From: Gemmatimonadaceae bacterium
GTDB lineage: Bacteria > Gemmatimonadota > Gemmatimonadetes > Gemmatimonadales > Gemmatimonadaceae
Direction: 5' to 3'
Length of the DNA: 64,000 bases
Assembly (NCBI GenBank): GCA_024710705.1
Contig: JANJUF010000018.1
Coordinates: forward strand, 1-64,000
Below the pieces are notes generated by a model, which was not told the DNA's origin, made no database searches, and was given only the letters and a program-made list of their open reading frames with translations. Positions 47,627 to 56,145 of the stretch are shown here, piece after piece (position 1 is the first letter of the stretch; each line of letters opens with the position of its first letter). A program made the translations under genes and the position numbers.

Positions 47627-50583
47627 CAGAACGTGTTCCCCAGCGTGAAGTAGAGGGTCGTCCCCTGCGAGGCGAACGCCTGCCCGCGCAGCGGTCGCGC
47701 CACGCCCAGTCGGAAGCGATACAGCACGTCATACTGCAACGCGGCATCGAACACGAGCTCGCCTCCGGCCGACGCCATCCAGGTGCGTGCCCCCTCACTG
47801 ATGCAGGGGTTGGACCCGGCCGGCGCCGCGCTGCACCAGGCAGCACCCACATCCGCAAACGCCAGCACCGACAGCTTCTGCAGGAACACCGGTGCCAGCC
47901 CCACGCCGCGCGCCACGCGTGTGAGCGGCGCACGGTACTCGGCGCTTCCCGCCGCAGCGCGGTCGCCCACCTGCGCGGCCGGCGCGAAGCCGCGCACGAA
48001 GAACGTCCGCAGCGGATCGCCCCAGGCGAAGCCCGGCAGCACCTCCAGCGAGCCGCCACTCACCCCGCCCACCGCGAACGGCTCCCACGAGCGCGCGTCG
48101 GACACGCCGTAGGCGCCGCGCACAGCTACCACATGCCGCGCGAAGCCCGGCAGCGGCAGCGACTTGGCGACGCTGCCCTGCGCGATCAGCTCGCCCACCG
48201 ACGCCTCGTCGAGCCCACCATTGATGCGCTGGCGCGCCGTCAGCTGCACCGCCGCGCCGTCCTCCACGCTCACGCTCAGTCCCGGCCGCTGCATCGTGCT
48301 CGCGCCAACTGCCGCCACCAACCGCGGATACTGCTTCGCGTCCACGAGGGGCGAGTCCGCCAGCGAATCCCGCAGGGCCTTGGGATAGATGCGCCCCACG
48401 ACGCGCTCCAGCTCCGCACCGACCAACACATACGTTGACGCCCGCACACGCGGCCGCGCGACGTACGCCGACGCACTGATCACCTGCGACCGAAACGAGA
48501 TGCCGCCCAGCGAATCGCCGAGTTGGTTCACCAGCCGGTAGTGGTTCCAGTCCTGCTCCGCTCCGAGTGAGATCACGGGATTCCCGAACCCGGCGTAGGC
48601 ATAGCCAAGGCTTCCCGTTTGCTCGGGCCGCCGCAGGTTCTGCTGGACCGTGGCCTGCCACACGTGGCGGCCCACCAGGTCGCGCCCGCCGGTCATCGCC
48701 CCGGCGAGCACGGTGTTGTCGTTCGCGACTCCGAACATCGGGAGCCACCACGTCGGGCGCGCCGCGCGCCACGGCCGATAGGGCTCCACGTCGGCGCGAT
48801 CATCGCGCGCAGCGGCGGGGAGTGGCGGCAGGGGCTCGGCGTCACGGGCCGGCGCGCCCCCCAACAGCGGGGGCAGCGCCGGCATCGGGCGCGTGACGAC
48901 CGCCCAGCCGTTCGCGCGAAGCTCCACCGCCGCCAGCACCGTGCCGTCGGACGACGCATCGGGCGTGCGCAGCGCCGTGCGCGTCTCCCAGAGACGGTCA
49001 TATGCGCCCGACCGCACGTCGCCGCGATACACCATCGGTCGCCCCTCGTGATCGCTCACGAAGAGCAGCAGCGTGTCGCCGGGCAACCAGGCCGGGGACG
49101 ACACCACGGCCAAGCGCGTCGGGAGGTCCGTGGCCCGCGGCGCGAAGCGCTGCTGCTCGCGGCCCAACGTGTCGAGCACCACGATGCTGGTGCGCCCGCC
49201 GCGATCCCAGCGGGCGGCGGCGATGCGCGTCCCGTCGCGCGACCAGCGCGGCTCGCTCCAGGTGCGATCGAGCGAACCGGTGGCCACCGTGCGGACGTCC
49301 GGCGCGCCGACCGAACTCAGCACCAACTCCGTGCTGCCGGGCATCGTGCGCAGTGCCACGATCCGACCGGACACCGCGTGCACGTCAGGATGCGCAAGGC
49401 GCCCGTCGGTGGTGAGCCGCGAGCGCCGGCGGCCACGCCCGAGATAGAGATCGCTGCGCACCGAGTAGGGATCGGTGCGATCCAGCTCGGCGTAGATACT
49501 CCGTTCGTCGTCCAGCGGCGCGCTGGCATCCACGCTGTTGCGCCGCGCGAGGCGACGGCGCGTGTCGTCGTCGCGGAGGAGGTAGACCCCGGGATTGCGC
49601 GTCGCCTCGTCGGCCACGTACGTGAGCGCATCGCCCGCGCCGAAGCGCGGGAACGCAGCGGTCCACCCCTGCGTCGTCCGGACGCGTCGGTCCGCCGGCG
49701 CGTCGAAGCGATCCACGCCGGCGGCCGCCCGCGTCAGTGAGTCGCGCCAGGCCGCGTACAACGCCGTGAAGCTCGTGCCCACCGCCTCGCGGGCGCTGGC
49801 ATCCACCCGCCACGGATTGACTCGCGAACTCATCCGGTCCACCAGGCGCGCCATCGCCGCGGCCGAGCCTTGCGCGGGATCGTGCGTGACGGCGCGCTGC
49901 ACCAGCGAGGCGCCGAGCAGGTACGCCACGTTCCCGCCTGGGTGGAATGGATACGGAATGACCATCGCGTCGATGGGCGGCAGCGCCCCCTCGGCAGCGA
50001 GCGCGCGGGCGGCGGCCGGATACTCGGTGCCCGCCAGCCGTCCCCCGCGCGTGAGCTGCGTCTCGTAATGGATGGCCACGCCTTCCAGGAGCCAGCGCGG
50101 CGCGTAGGCGTTCGGGAAGAAAGGCACCGCGCGGCCGAACAGCCGCTGGGCCAGTCCCCACCAGCCTCGCGCCCGGTCCAGGTGGAAGATGTGCGCCATC
50201 TCGTGCGTGACGAGGGCGAGATTCCAGTCCTCGTGGTTGCGCAGCGAGAGCTCGTCCACCGGCGGACGGGCGTACACCACGATGCGGTTCGTCGGGAACG
50301 GGGTGGCGAAGCCGTTGGCGAAATCCGCGTGGTCGGTCACCACCACGTCCACAAATCCTCGTGGGGCCGGCAACTCGGCGGCGAGTCGATCGTAGGCCGC
50401 CTGTGCGTTCGCGAGCGTGCGTCGCGCGAGGGCTTCGAGTTCCGGTGTGAAGTGCACCCGGATCGGGGGTGTCGAGATGCTGCGCCACGGCAGATCGGGG
50501 CGGACCTGCGCCCACGCCGCGCCGGGGACGATCAGCAGCAGCGTCGAGAAGAGCAGCCGGAGCCCTGCGCGCGAGTGGAGCAT
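47626..50583 (-). CDS. Exported gluzincin-like peptidase with propeller and C-terminal outer-membrane barrel
   Basis: 985 residues from ATG 50583. Signal peptide to about 26. Residues 35-290 form a peptidase MA-like domain with HEMAH (H127, E128, H131) and the third ligand Glu167 in WLLEGVA, which is a complete zinc site. Residues 330-620 contain TolB-like repeats (WSRDGTRIAAARWDRGG, SDGTVLAAVELRANGW). The last 330 residues alternate short strands and turns and end GTTLYFTLGNTF, with a terminal Phe like that of outer-membrane barrels. The single chain would place a protease and a binding propeller inside or outside the outer membrane. TATAGA lies 9 bases before the start. Confidence 0.75.
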   Translation of the reverse strand: MLHSRAGLRLLFSTLLLIVPGAAWAQVRPDLPWRSISTPPIRVHFTPELEALARRTLANAQAAYDRLAAELPAPRGFVDVVVTDHADFANGFATPFPTNRIVVYARPPVDELSLRNHEDWNLALVTHEMAHIFHLDRARGWWGLAQRLFGRAVPFFPNAYAPRWLLEGVAIHYETQLTRGGRLAGTEYPAAARALAAEGALPPIDAMVIPYPFHPGGNVAYLLGASLVQRAVTHDPAQGSAAAMARLVDRMSSRVNPWRVDASAREAVGTSFTALYAAWRDSLTRAAAGVDRFDAPADRRVRTTQGWTAAFPRFGAGDALTYVADEATRNPGVYLLRDDDTRRRLARRNSVDASAPLDDERSIYAELDRTDPYSVRSDLYLGRGRRRSRLTTDGRLAHPDVHAVSGRIVALRTMPGSTELVLSSVGAPDVRTVATGSLDRTWSEPRWSRDGTRIAAARWDRGGRTSIVVLDTLGREQQRFAPRATDLPTRLAVVSSPAWLPGDTLLLFVSDHEGRPMVYRGDVRSGAYDRLWETRTALRTPDASSDGTVLAAVELRANGWAVVTRPMPALPPLLGGAPARDAEPLPPLPAAARDDRADVEPYRPWRAARPTWWLPMFGVANDNTVLAGAMTGGRDLVGRHVWQATVQQNLRRPEQTGSLGYAYAGFGNPVISLGAEQDWNHYRLVNQLGDSLGGISFRSQVISASAYVARPRVRASTYVLVGAELERVVGRIYPKALRDSLADSPLVDAKQYPRLVAAVGASTMQRPGLSVSVEDGAAVQLTARQRINGGLDEASVGELIAQGSVAKSLPLPGFARHVVAVRGAYGVSDARSWEPFAVGGVSGGSLEVLPGFAWGDPLRTFFVRGFAPAAQVGDRAAAGSAEYRAPLTRVARGVGLAPVFLQKLSVLAFADVGAAWCSAAPAGSNPCISEGARTWMASAGGELVFDAALQYDVLYRFRLGVARPLRGQAFASQGTTLYFTLGNTF

Positions 50584-50683
50584 CCCCCACAGTCTATATC
50601 CACGGGCCCGGATGGCGCAGGACTCCACTCCCCCCGCCCGCGGTCCATCCGTATATTCGCCCGGACCGTCCAACCCCTCTCGC

Positions 50684-51793
50684 GTGCCCGTGATCCGTTG
50701 CGCATTCTGCGGTCGTGAGAACGACCCGGCCTCGAAGTTCTGCCTCGACTGCGGCAAGCCCGTGGTGGCGAGCGGTGCGCGGATCATTCCCGTGCCCGCC
50801 GCGGCGGCCCAGGGGGGCGCCGACCGCCCCTTCGCCGTGCCGGACACGCGCGTGTCGGTGAAGCCCGTCTCGGGCAACGCTGGCGGGGCCGGCATGAAGA
50901 CACCCTGCCGCTACTGCCAGACCCCGGTCGATCCGACGTTGCCCTTCTGCCCGAAGTGTGGCGGACGCGTGGCTGAGCAGCCGCCAGCACCGAAGTCGAG
51001 CACCATGGTCTGCGGCTCCTGTGGCAACACCGTGACCCAGGGAGTGGATGTCTTCTGCGCCCGATGCGGGGCGCGCGTAGCGCAAAGCGGGGAGCCCCCC
51101 TCGGTGACCGCACCCGGGACGGCCGTGTTCTCGGCCGCCGCCGTGCGGACCGGCCCGAAGATCGCCGTGCTCGATTCTTCCGGGCAGGTCGTGCGCACCG
51201 TGACCATGGACGGACCGGAAGCGACGATCGGCCGCGCCGACGGCGAGATCCGGTTCGGGGACGACGTCTTCATGAGTCCGGTGCACGCCTCGCTGTCGTT
51301 CCGCGACGGGCAGCTCTTCCTGCGCGATCTCGGCTCGCGCAACGGGACCTGGCTCTACCAGTCGGAGCCCTACAAGCTGCAGGACGGCGACACCATCCTG
51401 ATCGGTTCGCAGATCCTGCGCTTCCGCCGCCTCGGCTACCCGGGGCCGAACCCGCCGGAGGCCGACGCCACGCGGCGGCTTGGCTCGTCCACGCCGAGTG
51501 CCGACGTCGCCGTGATGCACCAGCTCCGCGCCGACGGCTCGGCGCGCGACACCTGCCATCTCTCGCCGGCGCGCTCGGTGGTGATTGGACGCGCCGAGGG
51601 CGATTGGCTCTTCCCCTATGACCCGACGATGAGCGGCCGCCACGCCGAGATCCGGAGCGAGGACCTCGAGTTCATCGTGTTGGATCTGGGCAGCCGGAAC
51701 GGCATCGCCGTCGCCGTCCGCGGGGAGCGCCCCGTGCAGGCGGGGCAGCGCATCCTCCTCGGCGACCAGACCCTGCGGGTGGAGAGCCTGTGA
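50684..51793 (+). CDS. Zinc-ribbon protein with two FHA domains
   Basis: 369 residues from GTG 50684; ATG 50612 would add 24 residues without homology. Three zinc-ribbon pairs come first: CAFCG/CLDCG (about 5-25), CRYCQ/CPKCG (75-97) and CGSCG/CARCG (110-132). Two FHA domains follow: about 155-245, with TIGRADG, SPVHASL and LGSRNGTWL, and about 286-369, with VIGRAEG, SGRHAEI and LGSRNGIAV. FHA domains bind phospho-Thr, so this is a likely reader of kinase targets. Its stop overlaps the next GTG by four bases (GTGA), coupling it to a PknB kinase. Confidence 0.88.
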   Translation: MPVIRCAFCGRENDPASKFCLDCGKPVVASGARIIPVPAAAAQGGADRPFAVPDTRVSVKPVSGNAGGAGMKTPCRYCQTPVDPTLPFCPKCGGRVAEQPPAPKSSTMVCGSCGNTVTQGVDVFCARCGARVAQSGEPPSVTAPGTAVFSAAAVRTGPKIAVLDSSGQVVRTVTMDGPEATIGRADGEIRFGDDVFMSPVHASLSFRDGQLFLRDLGSRNGTWLYQSEPYKLQDGDTILIGSQILRFRRLGYPGPNPPEADATRRLGSSTPSADVAVMHQLRADGSARDTCHLSPARSVVIGRAEGDWLFPYDPTMSGRHAEIRSEDLEFIVLDLGSRNGIAVAVRGERPVQAGQRILLGDQTLRVESL

Positions 51794-53490
51794 GCGAACA
51801 GAAAGTCTGTCCGACCTGCGGCACCGAATATCCCCTGAGTGAACGCTTCTGCCCGCGCGATGGAACGGCGCTGCGGTCGGCCAGCGGCGCGGCGGACCTC
51901 TTGGGCTCGGTGGTGGCCGACCGCTACCATATCATGAAGAAGCTCGGCGAAGGTGGCATGGGCACCGTGTACCTCGCCGAGCACGTGAAAATGGGGCGCA
52001 AGAGCGCCCTGAAGGTGATGAATCCGGGGATGAACACCGATCCGGACGCCATCGCCCGCTTCAACCGTGAGGCGTCGAACGCATCGCGGCTCAATCACCC
52101 GAACATCTGCGCCATCTACGATTTCGGCGAGACGCCCGAGGGACTGATCTACCTCGCGATGGAGTTCATCGAGGGGAAGGCGCTCACCGACTTGATCGCG
52201 GCGGACGGCATGCTGGCGCCGCCGCGGGCGGCCAGCATCGTGCACCAGACGGCCGATGCGCTGCAGGTCGCGCACGACGCCGGGATCGTGCACCGCGACC
52301 TGAAGCCCGACAACATCATGGTCACCAAGAACCGCGATGGCAGCGACTTGGTGAAGGTGGTGGACTTCGGCATCGCCAAGGCAAGCTCGAGCGACGCGCA
52401 AAGGGTGACCAAGACGGGGCTCGTCGTCGGCACGCCGGAGTACATGAGTCCCGAGCAGTTGGCCGGCGACAAGCTCGATGGCCGATCCGACCTCTACTCC
52501 CTGGCGCTGGTGGCGTTCAACTGCCTCACCGGCACGCTGCCCTTCCCCAGCGAGACGGCGCAGGAGGCGATGATCATGCGCCTCACGGATCGGCCGCGCA
52601 CGCTGGCCGAGATGCGCCCCGACCGCGACTGGCCCGCGTCCCTGCAGGCGGTGCTGGACAAGGGGCTCGCGCGCGACGTAACGGAGCGCTACCAGAGCGC
52701 GGCGCAGTTCGGGCGCGATTTCGCGGCGGCCATCGCCGAGATGCCGGCGACGCTGGCGACCGAGGGCGCGACGATGGTGATCGGCGCGCAGGGTGCGGGC
52801 GCGCGCGGCGCGGCCACGAAGCCGATTCCGGCGACGCGTGTGGCCGTGAGCGACGAGGTGCGTTCGCCGGTCAAGGGAGGGGCGAGGACACCCGCCCCCG
52901 CGCCGGCCGCATCGAAGGGCAAGCTGGTCCCGATCCTCGCCGGCGCGGCGGTGGTGGCGGTGGCGGGGTTCTTCGGGCTCAAGCAGTTCGGCGGCGCGCC
53001 TGCGCCGACCTCCGGCGACAGCACGGGTGTCGTGCAGACCCCGTCGCCAACGCTCGCGACCGACGGCACGAATGCGACACCTCAGGGCACCGCGACGCCG
53101 GACACGCAGCGGACGACGCGCCCCCTGAACCCGGATCCGGCGCCGCCGCGTAATGGGAGCACGAGCACGCCGAACACTCCGACCGGGACCAACGTGGCGC
53201 AGTTGCTCACGACCTGGCGAACGCGCCTCGAGGCCCTCGAGAGCGAGACCGATGTGGCGGCCGCCGGACGCGTCGCCCGCGACGCGCTGCGCGCACTGGA
53301 TCCGGTGGCCGCGGAGGTCACTGGTATCCAGCTGGACGATACGCGGTATCTCCAACTCCTTGCCAACAACGTCTTGGAGAACACCGACGAGATCTGTCGC
53401 CTCGGCACACTCGTCATGCAGTCGCGCCTCCTGCTGCAGGACCAGCGTGACCTGGCTGGACTCATCCGCCGCAACGCGGGGTGTCCGTGA
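51790..53490 (+). CDS. PknB-type Ser/Thr protein kinase with N-terminal zinc ribbon
   Basis: 566 residues. A zinc-ribbon-like segment (CPTCGTEYPLSERFCPRDG, about 5-23) precedes the kinase domain (about 45-310), with LGEGGMGTVYLAEH, HRDLKPDN (catalytic D170), DFGIAK and a full APE-like segment (GTPEYMSPEQ). One membrane helix lies at about 380-397 (VPILAGAAVVAVAGFFG), followed by a Thr/Pro-rich linker and a helical outside domain of some 115 residues. It phosphorylates Ser/Thr in the cytoplasm, perhaps on an outside cue. GTG start overlaps the FHA gene stop. A phosphatase gene follows 97 bases downstream. Confidence 0.93.
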   Translation: MSEQKVCPTCGTEYPLSERFCPRDGTALRSASGAADLLGSVVADRYHIMKKLGEGGMGTVYLAEHVKMGRKSALKVMNPGMNTDPDAIARFNREASNASRLNHPNICAIYDFGETPEGLIYLAMEFIEGKALTDLIAADGMLAPPRAASIVHQTADALQVAHDAGIVHRDLKPDNIMVTKNRDGSDLVKVVDFGIAKASSSDAQRVTKTGLVVGTPEYMSPEQLAGDKLDGRSDLYSLALVAFNCLTGTLPFPSETAQEAMIMRLTDRPRTLAEMRPDRDWPASLQAVLDKGLARDVTERYQSAAQFGRDFAAAIAEMPATLATEGATMVIGAQGAGARGAATKPIPATRVAVSDEVRSPVKGGARTPAPAPAASKGKLVPILAGAAVVAVAGFFGLKQFGGAPAPTSGDSTGVVQTPSPTLATDGTNATPQGTATPDTQRTTRPLNPDPAPPRNGSTSTPNTPTGTNVAQLLTTWRTRLEALESETDVAAAGRVARDALRALDPVAAEVTGIQLDDTRYLQLLANNVLENTDEICRLGTLVMQSRLLLQDQRDLAGLIRRNAGCP

Positions 53491-53542
53491 CGTACATCAC
53501 GCTCGCCCCCGTGCCCTCCTCGCGCCCCACGCCGCTGTCGCG

Positions 53543-53548
53543 TAAACT
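53543..53548 (+). promoter_or_regulatory. Candidate -10 element (TAAACT) before the PP2C gene
   Basis: TAAACT stands out in the GC-rich 97-base gap between the kinase stop and the phosphatase GTG at 53588, with 39 bases between. No good -35 match is seen. It would allow the phosphatase-protease pair to be made apart from the kinase. Confidence 0.25.
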
Positions 53549-53587
53549 GTGCGTGTTGCGTTCCCATCCACTTCGCACCCGCGCCTT

Positions 53588-54772
53588 GTGACGGGCTCTT
53601 CCTCATCCAGCAGCGGCGTTACCGTCCACGTCTTCGGGCGCACGGACGTGGGGCGCACTCGTGAACACAACGAAGACACGTTTGCCGTCGCCGACCTGAC
53701 GACGTTCAACGCGTCGCTGCAGCCCGAGGTCCGCACCCATCAAGTGGGCGCGCGCGGCTCGCTCTTCATGGTCGCCGATGGCATGGGCGGTGCCGCGGCC
53801 GGCGAGGTGGCCTCGCAGATGGCCGTCGAGACGATCCTCGCCGAACTCGATGCCCGGTGGCGTTCGTCGCCGCAGCACGACACCGAGACCTTCGCCCGCG
53901 CGCTCAAGGCGGCCACGGAAGCGGCCAACGCCAGAATCCATGCGTTCGCGGCATCGCGTCCCGAGAACCGCGGTATGGGGACGACCGCCACCATCGCCGG
54001 TTTCCTGGGCGACCAGCTCTTCCTCTGCCAGGTCGGCGACTCGCGCGGGTATCTCGTCCGCGACGGCACCGCCATCCAGATCACGAAGGACCAGTCGCTG
54101 ATGCAGAAGCTGATCGAAGCCGGGGAGATGACGCCCGAGGAGGCCGAGGTCAGCGAGCGCCGCAACATCATCCTGCAGGCGCTGGGCCCCGAGCCCGCCA
54201 TCAAGGTGGACCTCACCGAGCAGCAGGTGATGCGCGGCGACGTCCTGGTGCTCTGTTCCGACGGCTTGTCAGGGCAGGTCCGCGCCCACGAGATCGCCGA
54301 GGTGGTCCGCACCGAGACCGATCTCATGGAGGTCTGCCGGCGGTTGATCGACCTGGCCAACGAGGCCGGTGGGCCCGACAACATCACCGTGGTCGCTGCC
54401 CGCTTCGAGGGCGAGGGCCTGAAGGCCTCTGGCACCGAGGCCGTGCAGCATCGCGTGTACCGCGGTTCCAACGAGCGCCCGACCATCCCGCTCGACCGCA
54501 GCTCGGTGCCGCACCTGAGCGCCATCGTGCACGAGGATGCCCAGGCCGACATCCCGACCTTGGAGACCGAGCCGTATCGCCCGCCGCGGGTGGCGGTGGG
54601 CAATGCCGGCGACGGACCCACGGTGGAAATCGCGCCGTCGGTGCGCGCGAAGCTTCCCGAACCACCGCCACCGGGAGGTCGCATCCCCACTGGCACCCTG
54701 CGAGCCTTCTTCGGGAGCCTCGCGGCCCTCGTGGCGATCGCCGCGCTGTACGCGTGGTTTCGCCGCGGCTGA
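53588..54772 (+). CDS. PP2C-family Ser/Thr phosphatase with a C-terminal membrane anchor
   Basis: 394 residues from GTG 53588. An upstream GTG at 53549 adds only low-complexity residues. PP2C motifs in order: DVGRTREHNEDTF, MVADGMGGAAAGE, QVGDSRGYLV, LCSDGLSGQV and GGPDNITVVAARF. A linker of about 110 residues follows the domain and ends in one membrane helix (LRAFFGSLAALVAIAALYAWF). This keeps the phosphatase at the membrane beside the kinase. Its stop overlaps the next ATG by one base (TGATG). Confidence 0.92.
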   Translation: MTGSSSSSSGVTVHVFGRTDVGRTREHNEDTFAVADLTTFNASLQPEVRTHQVGARGSLFMVADGMGGAAAGEVASQMAVETILAELDARWRSSPQHDTETFARALKAATEAANARIHAFAASRPENRGMGTTATIAGFLGDQLFLCQVGDSRGYLVRDGTAIQITKDQSLMQKLIEAGEMTPEEAEVSERRNIILQALGPEPAIKVDLTEQQVMRGDVLVLCSDGLSGQVRAHEIAEVVRTETDLMEVCRRLIDLANEAGGPDNITVVAARFEGEGLKASGTEAVQHRVYRGSNERPTIPLDRSSVPHLSAIVHEDAQADIPTLETEPYRPPRVAVGNAGDGPTVEIAPSVRAKLPEPPPPGGRIPTGTLRAFFGSLAALVAIAALYAWFRRG

Positions 54773-56130
54773 TGGCCCTCGAGCTCCACATCACGCGTGG
54801 CGCCCGGGCGGGCGCCCGTGAGCGATTCGAGAAATCGATTGTCGCCATCGGGCGGCATCCCATCAACGATCTGCGGTTCGACGCCGAGCGCGACCTCGAC
54901 GTCTCGTCGCGCCACGCCGAGATCCGCAGCATCGGGGACCGCCACGTGATCGTGGATCTGGGCTCCACCAACGGCACCTTCGTCAACGGCGCCCAGGTGG
55001 ACTCCGAACGTCCGATCTTCGACGGCGATGTCATCACCTTCGGCGCCAACGGTCCGCAGGCGGAGTTCCGCGTGGTCCAGGGTGCCGCGGCCGCACCCGC
55101 CACGCGCGTGTCCAGCGCCGGCCGGCCGTCCACTGAAGTGCGGATCGCGATGGCCGTGGAGAAGCAGACGAGTTCGCTCAAGCGCCTGGTGGTGGCCGTG
55201 TCGAGCCTGGTGATCATCGGGGCGTTGGTCGCCGTCTGGATCACGCGGCGCAGCGCCGAGGAGACGCGCACCCAGCTCGCCGCGCTGCTCGCCGCCAACG
55301 ATTCGCTCTCGCGCTCGCTCGAGGCCCGCCTCACCGAGACCGGGATCGCCAGCGCGTCGCTCGAGGCAGCGCGCGCCGAGACCGCGCGGCTCGCCCAGGA
55401 ACTGCGGGCCCAGCAGGCCCGTGGCGGGGACGTGTCGGGGGCCGCTTCACGCGTGCGCGACGCGCAGGTCCGCACCGCCCAGCTGGCCCGCATCGACTAC
55501 GCCGCCATCGCCGAAGCGAACCAGCGCGCCATCGCCTTCCTGGTCGTCGAGTTCCCCGACAGTGCGCGGACCACCGGCACGGGGTTCAATCTGCTGCCGA
55601 GCGGCCTGATCGTCACCAACCGGCACGTCGTGCAGACGGCCGACGGCATGCGTGCGCAGCGCATCGCCGTGGCCTTCGACGGCACCAGCGGCGAGTGGAA
55701 GCGGGCCAGCATCGAGTTCGTGAGCGAGACGGACGAGCTGGCCTTCCTCCGCATCACCTCGCCCGGCACCTATCCGACGGTCGCCGGCATCGCGCAGGAT
55801 CCCGACGCCGTGCGCGTGGGCGATCCCGTGGCAATCCTCGGGTATCCACTCGGAAACTCGACGGTGGGCATGGGCGGCAGCATCAACACGATGCGGCCGA
55901 CGGCGACTCTCGGCGTCGGCACGGTGAGCCGGCGCGTGGACGGCACCCTGCAGCTGGACGCATTCGCCGCCCAAGGCTCCAGCGGCTCTCCGGTGTTCGA
56001 TGCCCGCGGCCTCGTGGTCGGCGTGCTCTACGGGGGCGCCACCGAAAGCGGCGGCCGGATCGTGTACGCGGTGCCGCACGCGCGACTTGCCGCGCAGCTG
56101 CCTCCCGACGCCCGCGGCGTGTTGCGCTGA
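54772..56130 (+). CDS. FHA domain-membrane helix-trypsin-like serine protease
   Basis: 452 residues in one chain. An N-terminal FHA domain (about 1-95) shows AIGRHPIND, SSRHAEI and LGSTNGTFV. A membrane helix (about 140-160, LVVAVSSLVIIGALVAVWI) and a coiled coil (about 163-235) follow. The C-terminus is a trypsin/HtrA-type protease with His285 (VTNRHVV), Asp321 (DELAFLR) and Ser406 (GSSGSPVF), which lies outside the inner membrane. No PDZ domain. The design suggests that phospho-Thr binding inside the cell controls proteolysis in the periplasm. It ends the FHA-PknB-PP2C-protease gene group. Confidence 0.9.
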   Translation: MALELHITRGARAGARERFEKSIVAIGRHPINDLRFDAERDLDVSSRHAEIRSIGDRHVIVDLGSTNGTFVNGAQVDSERPIFDGDVITFGANGPQAEFRVVQGAAAAPATRVSSAGRPSTEVRIAMAVEKQTSSLKRLVVAVSSLVIIGALVAVWITRRSAEETRTQLAALLAANDSLSRSLEARLTETGIASASLEAARAETARLAQELRAQQARGGDVSGAASRVRDAQVRTAQLARIDYAAIAEANQRAIAFLVVEFPDSARTTGTGFNLLPSGLIVTNRHVVQTADGMRAQRIAVAFDGTSGEWKRASIEFVSETDELAFLRITSPGTYPTVAGIAQDPDAVRVGDPVAILGYPLGNSTVGMGGSINTMRPTATLGVGTVSRRVDGTLQLDAFAAQGSSGSPVFDARGLVVGVLYGGATESGGRIVYAVPHARLAAQLPPDARGVLR

Positions 56131-56145
56131 CCCGCGCGCGCGCCG

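Noticed and set aside
50684-56130. The FHA/PknB/PP2C genes as the control part of a type VI secretion system
   Set aside because: No tss, hcp, vgrG or clpV gene is in the window, and the effector here is an FHA-protease fusion.
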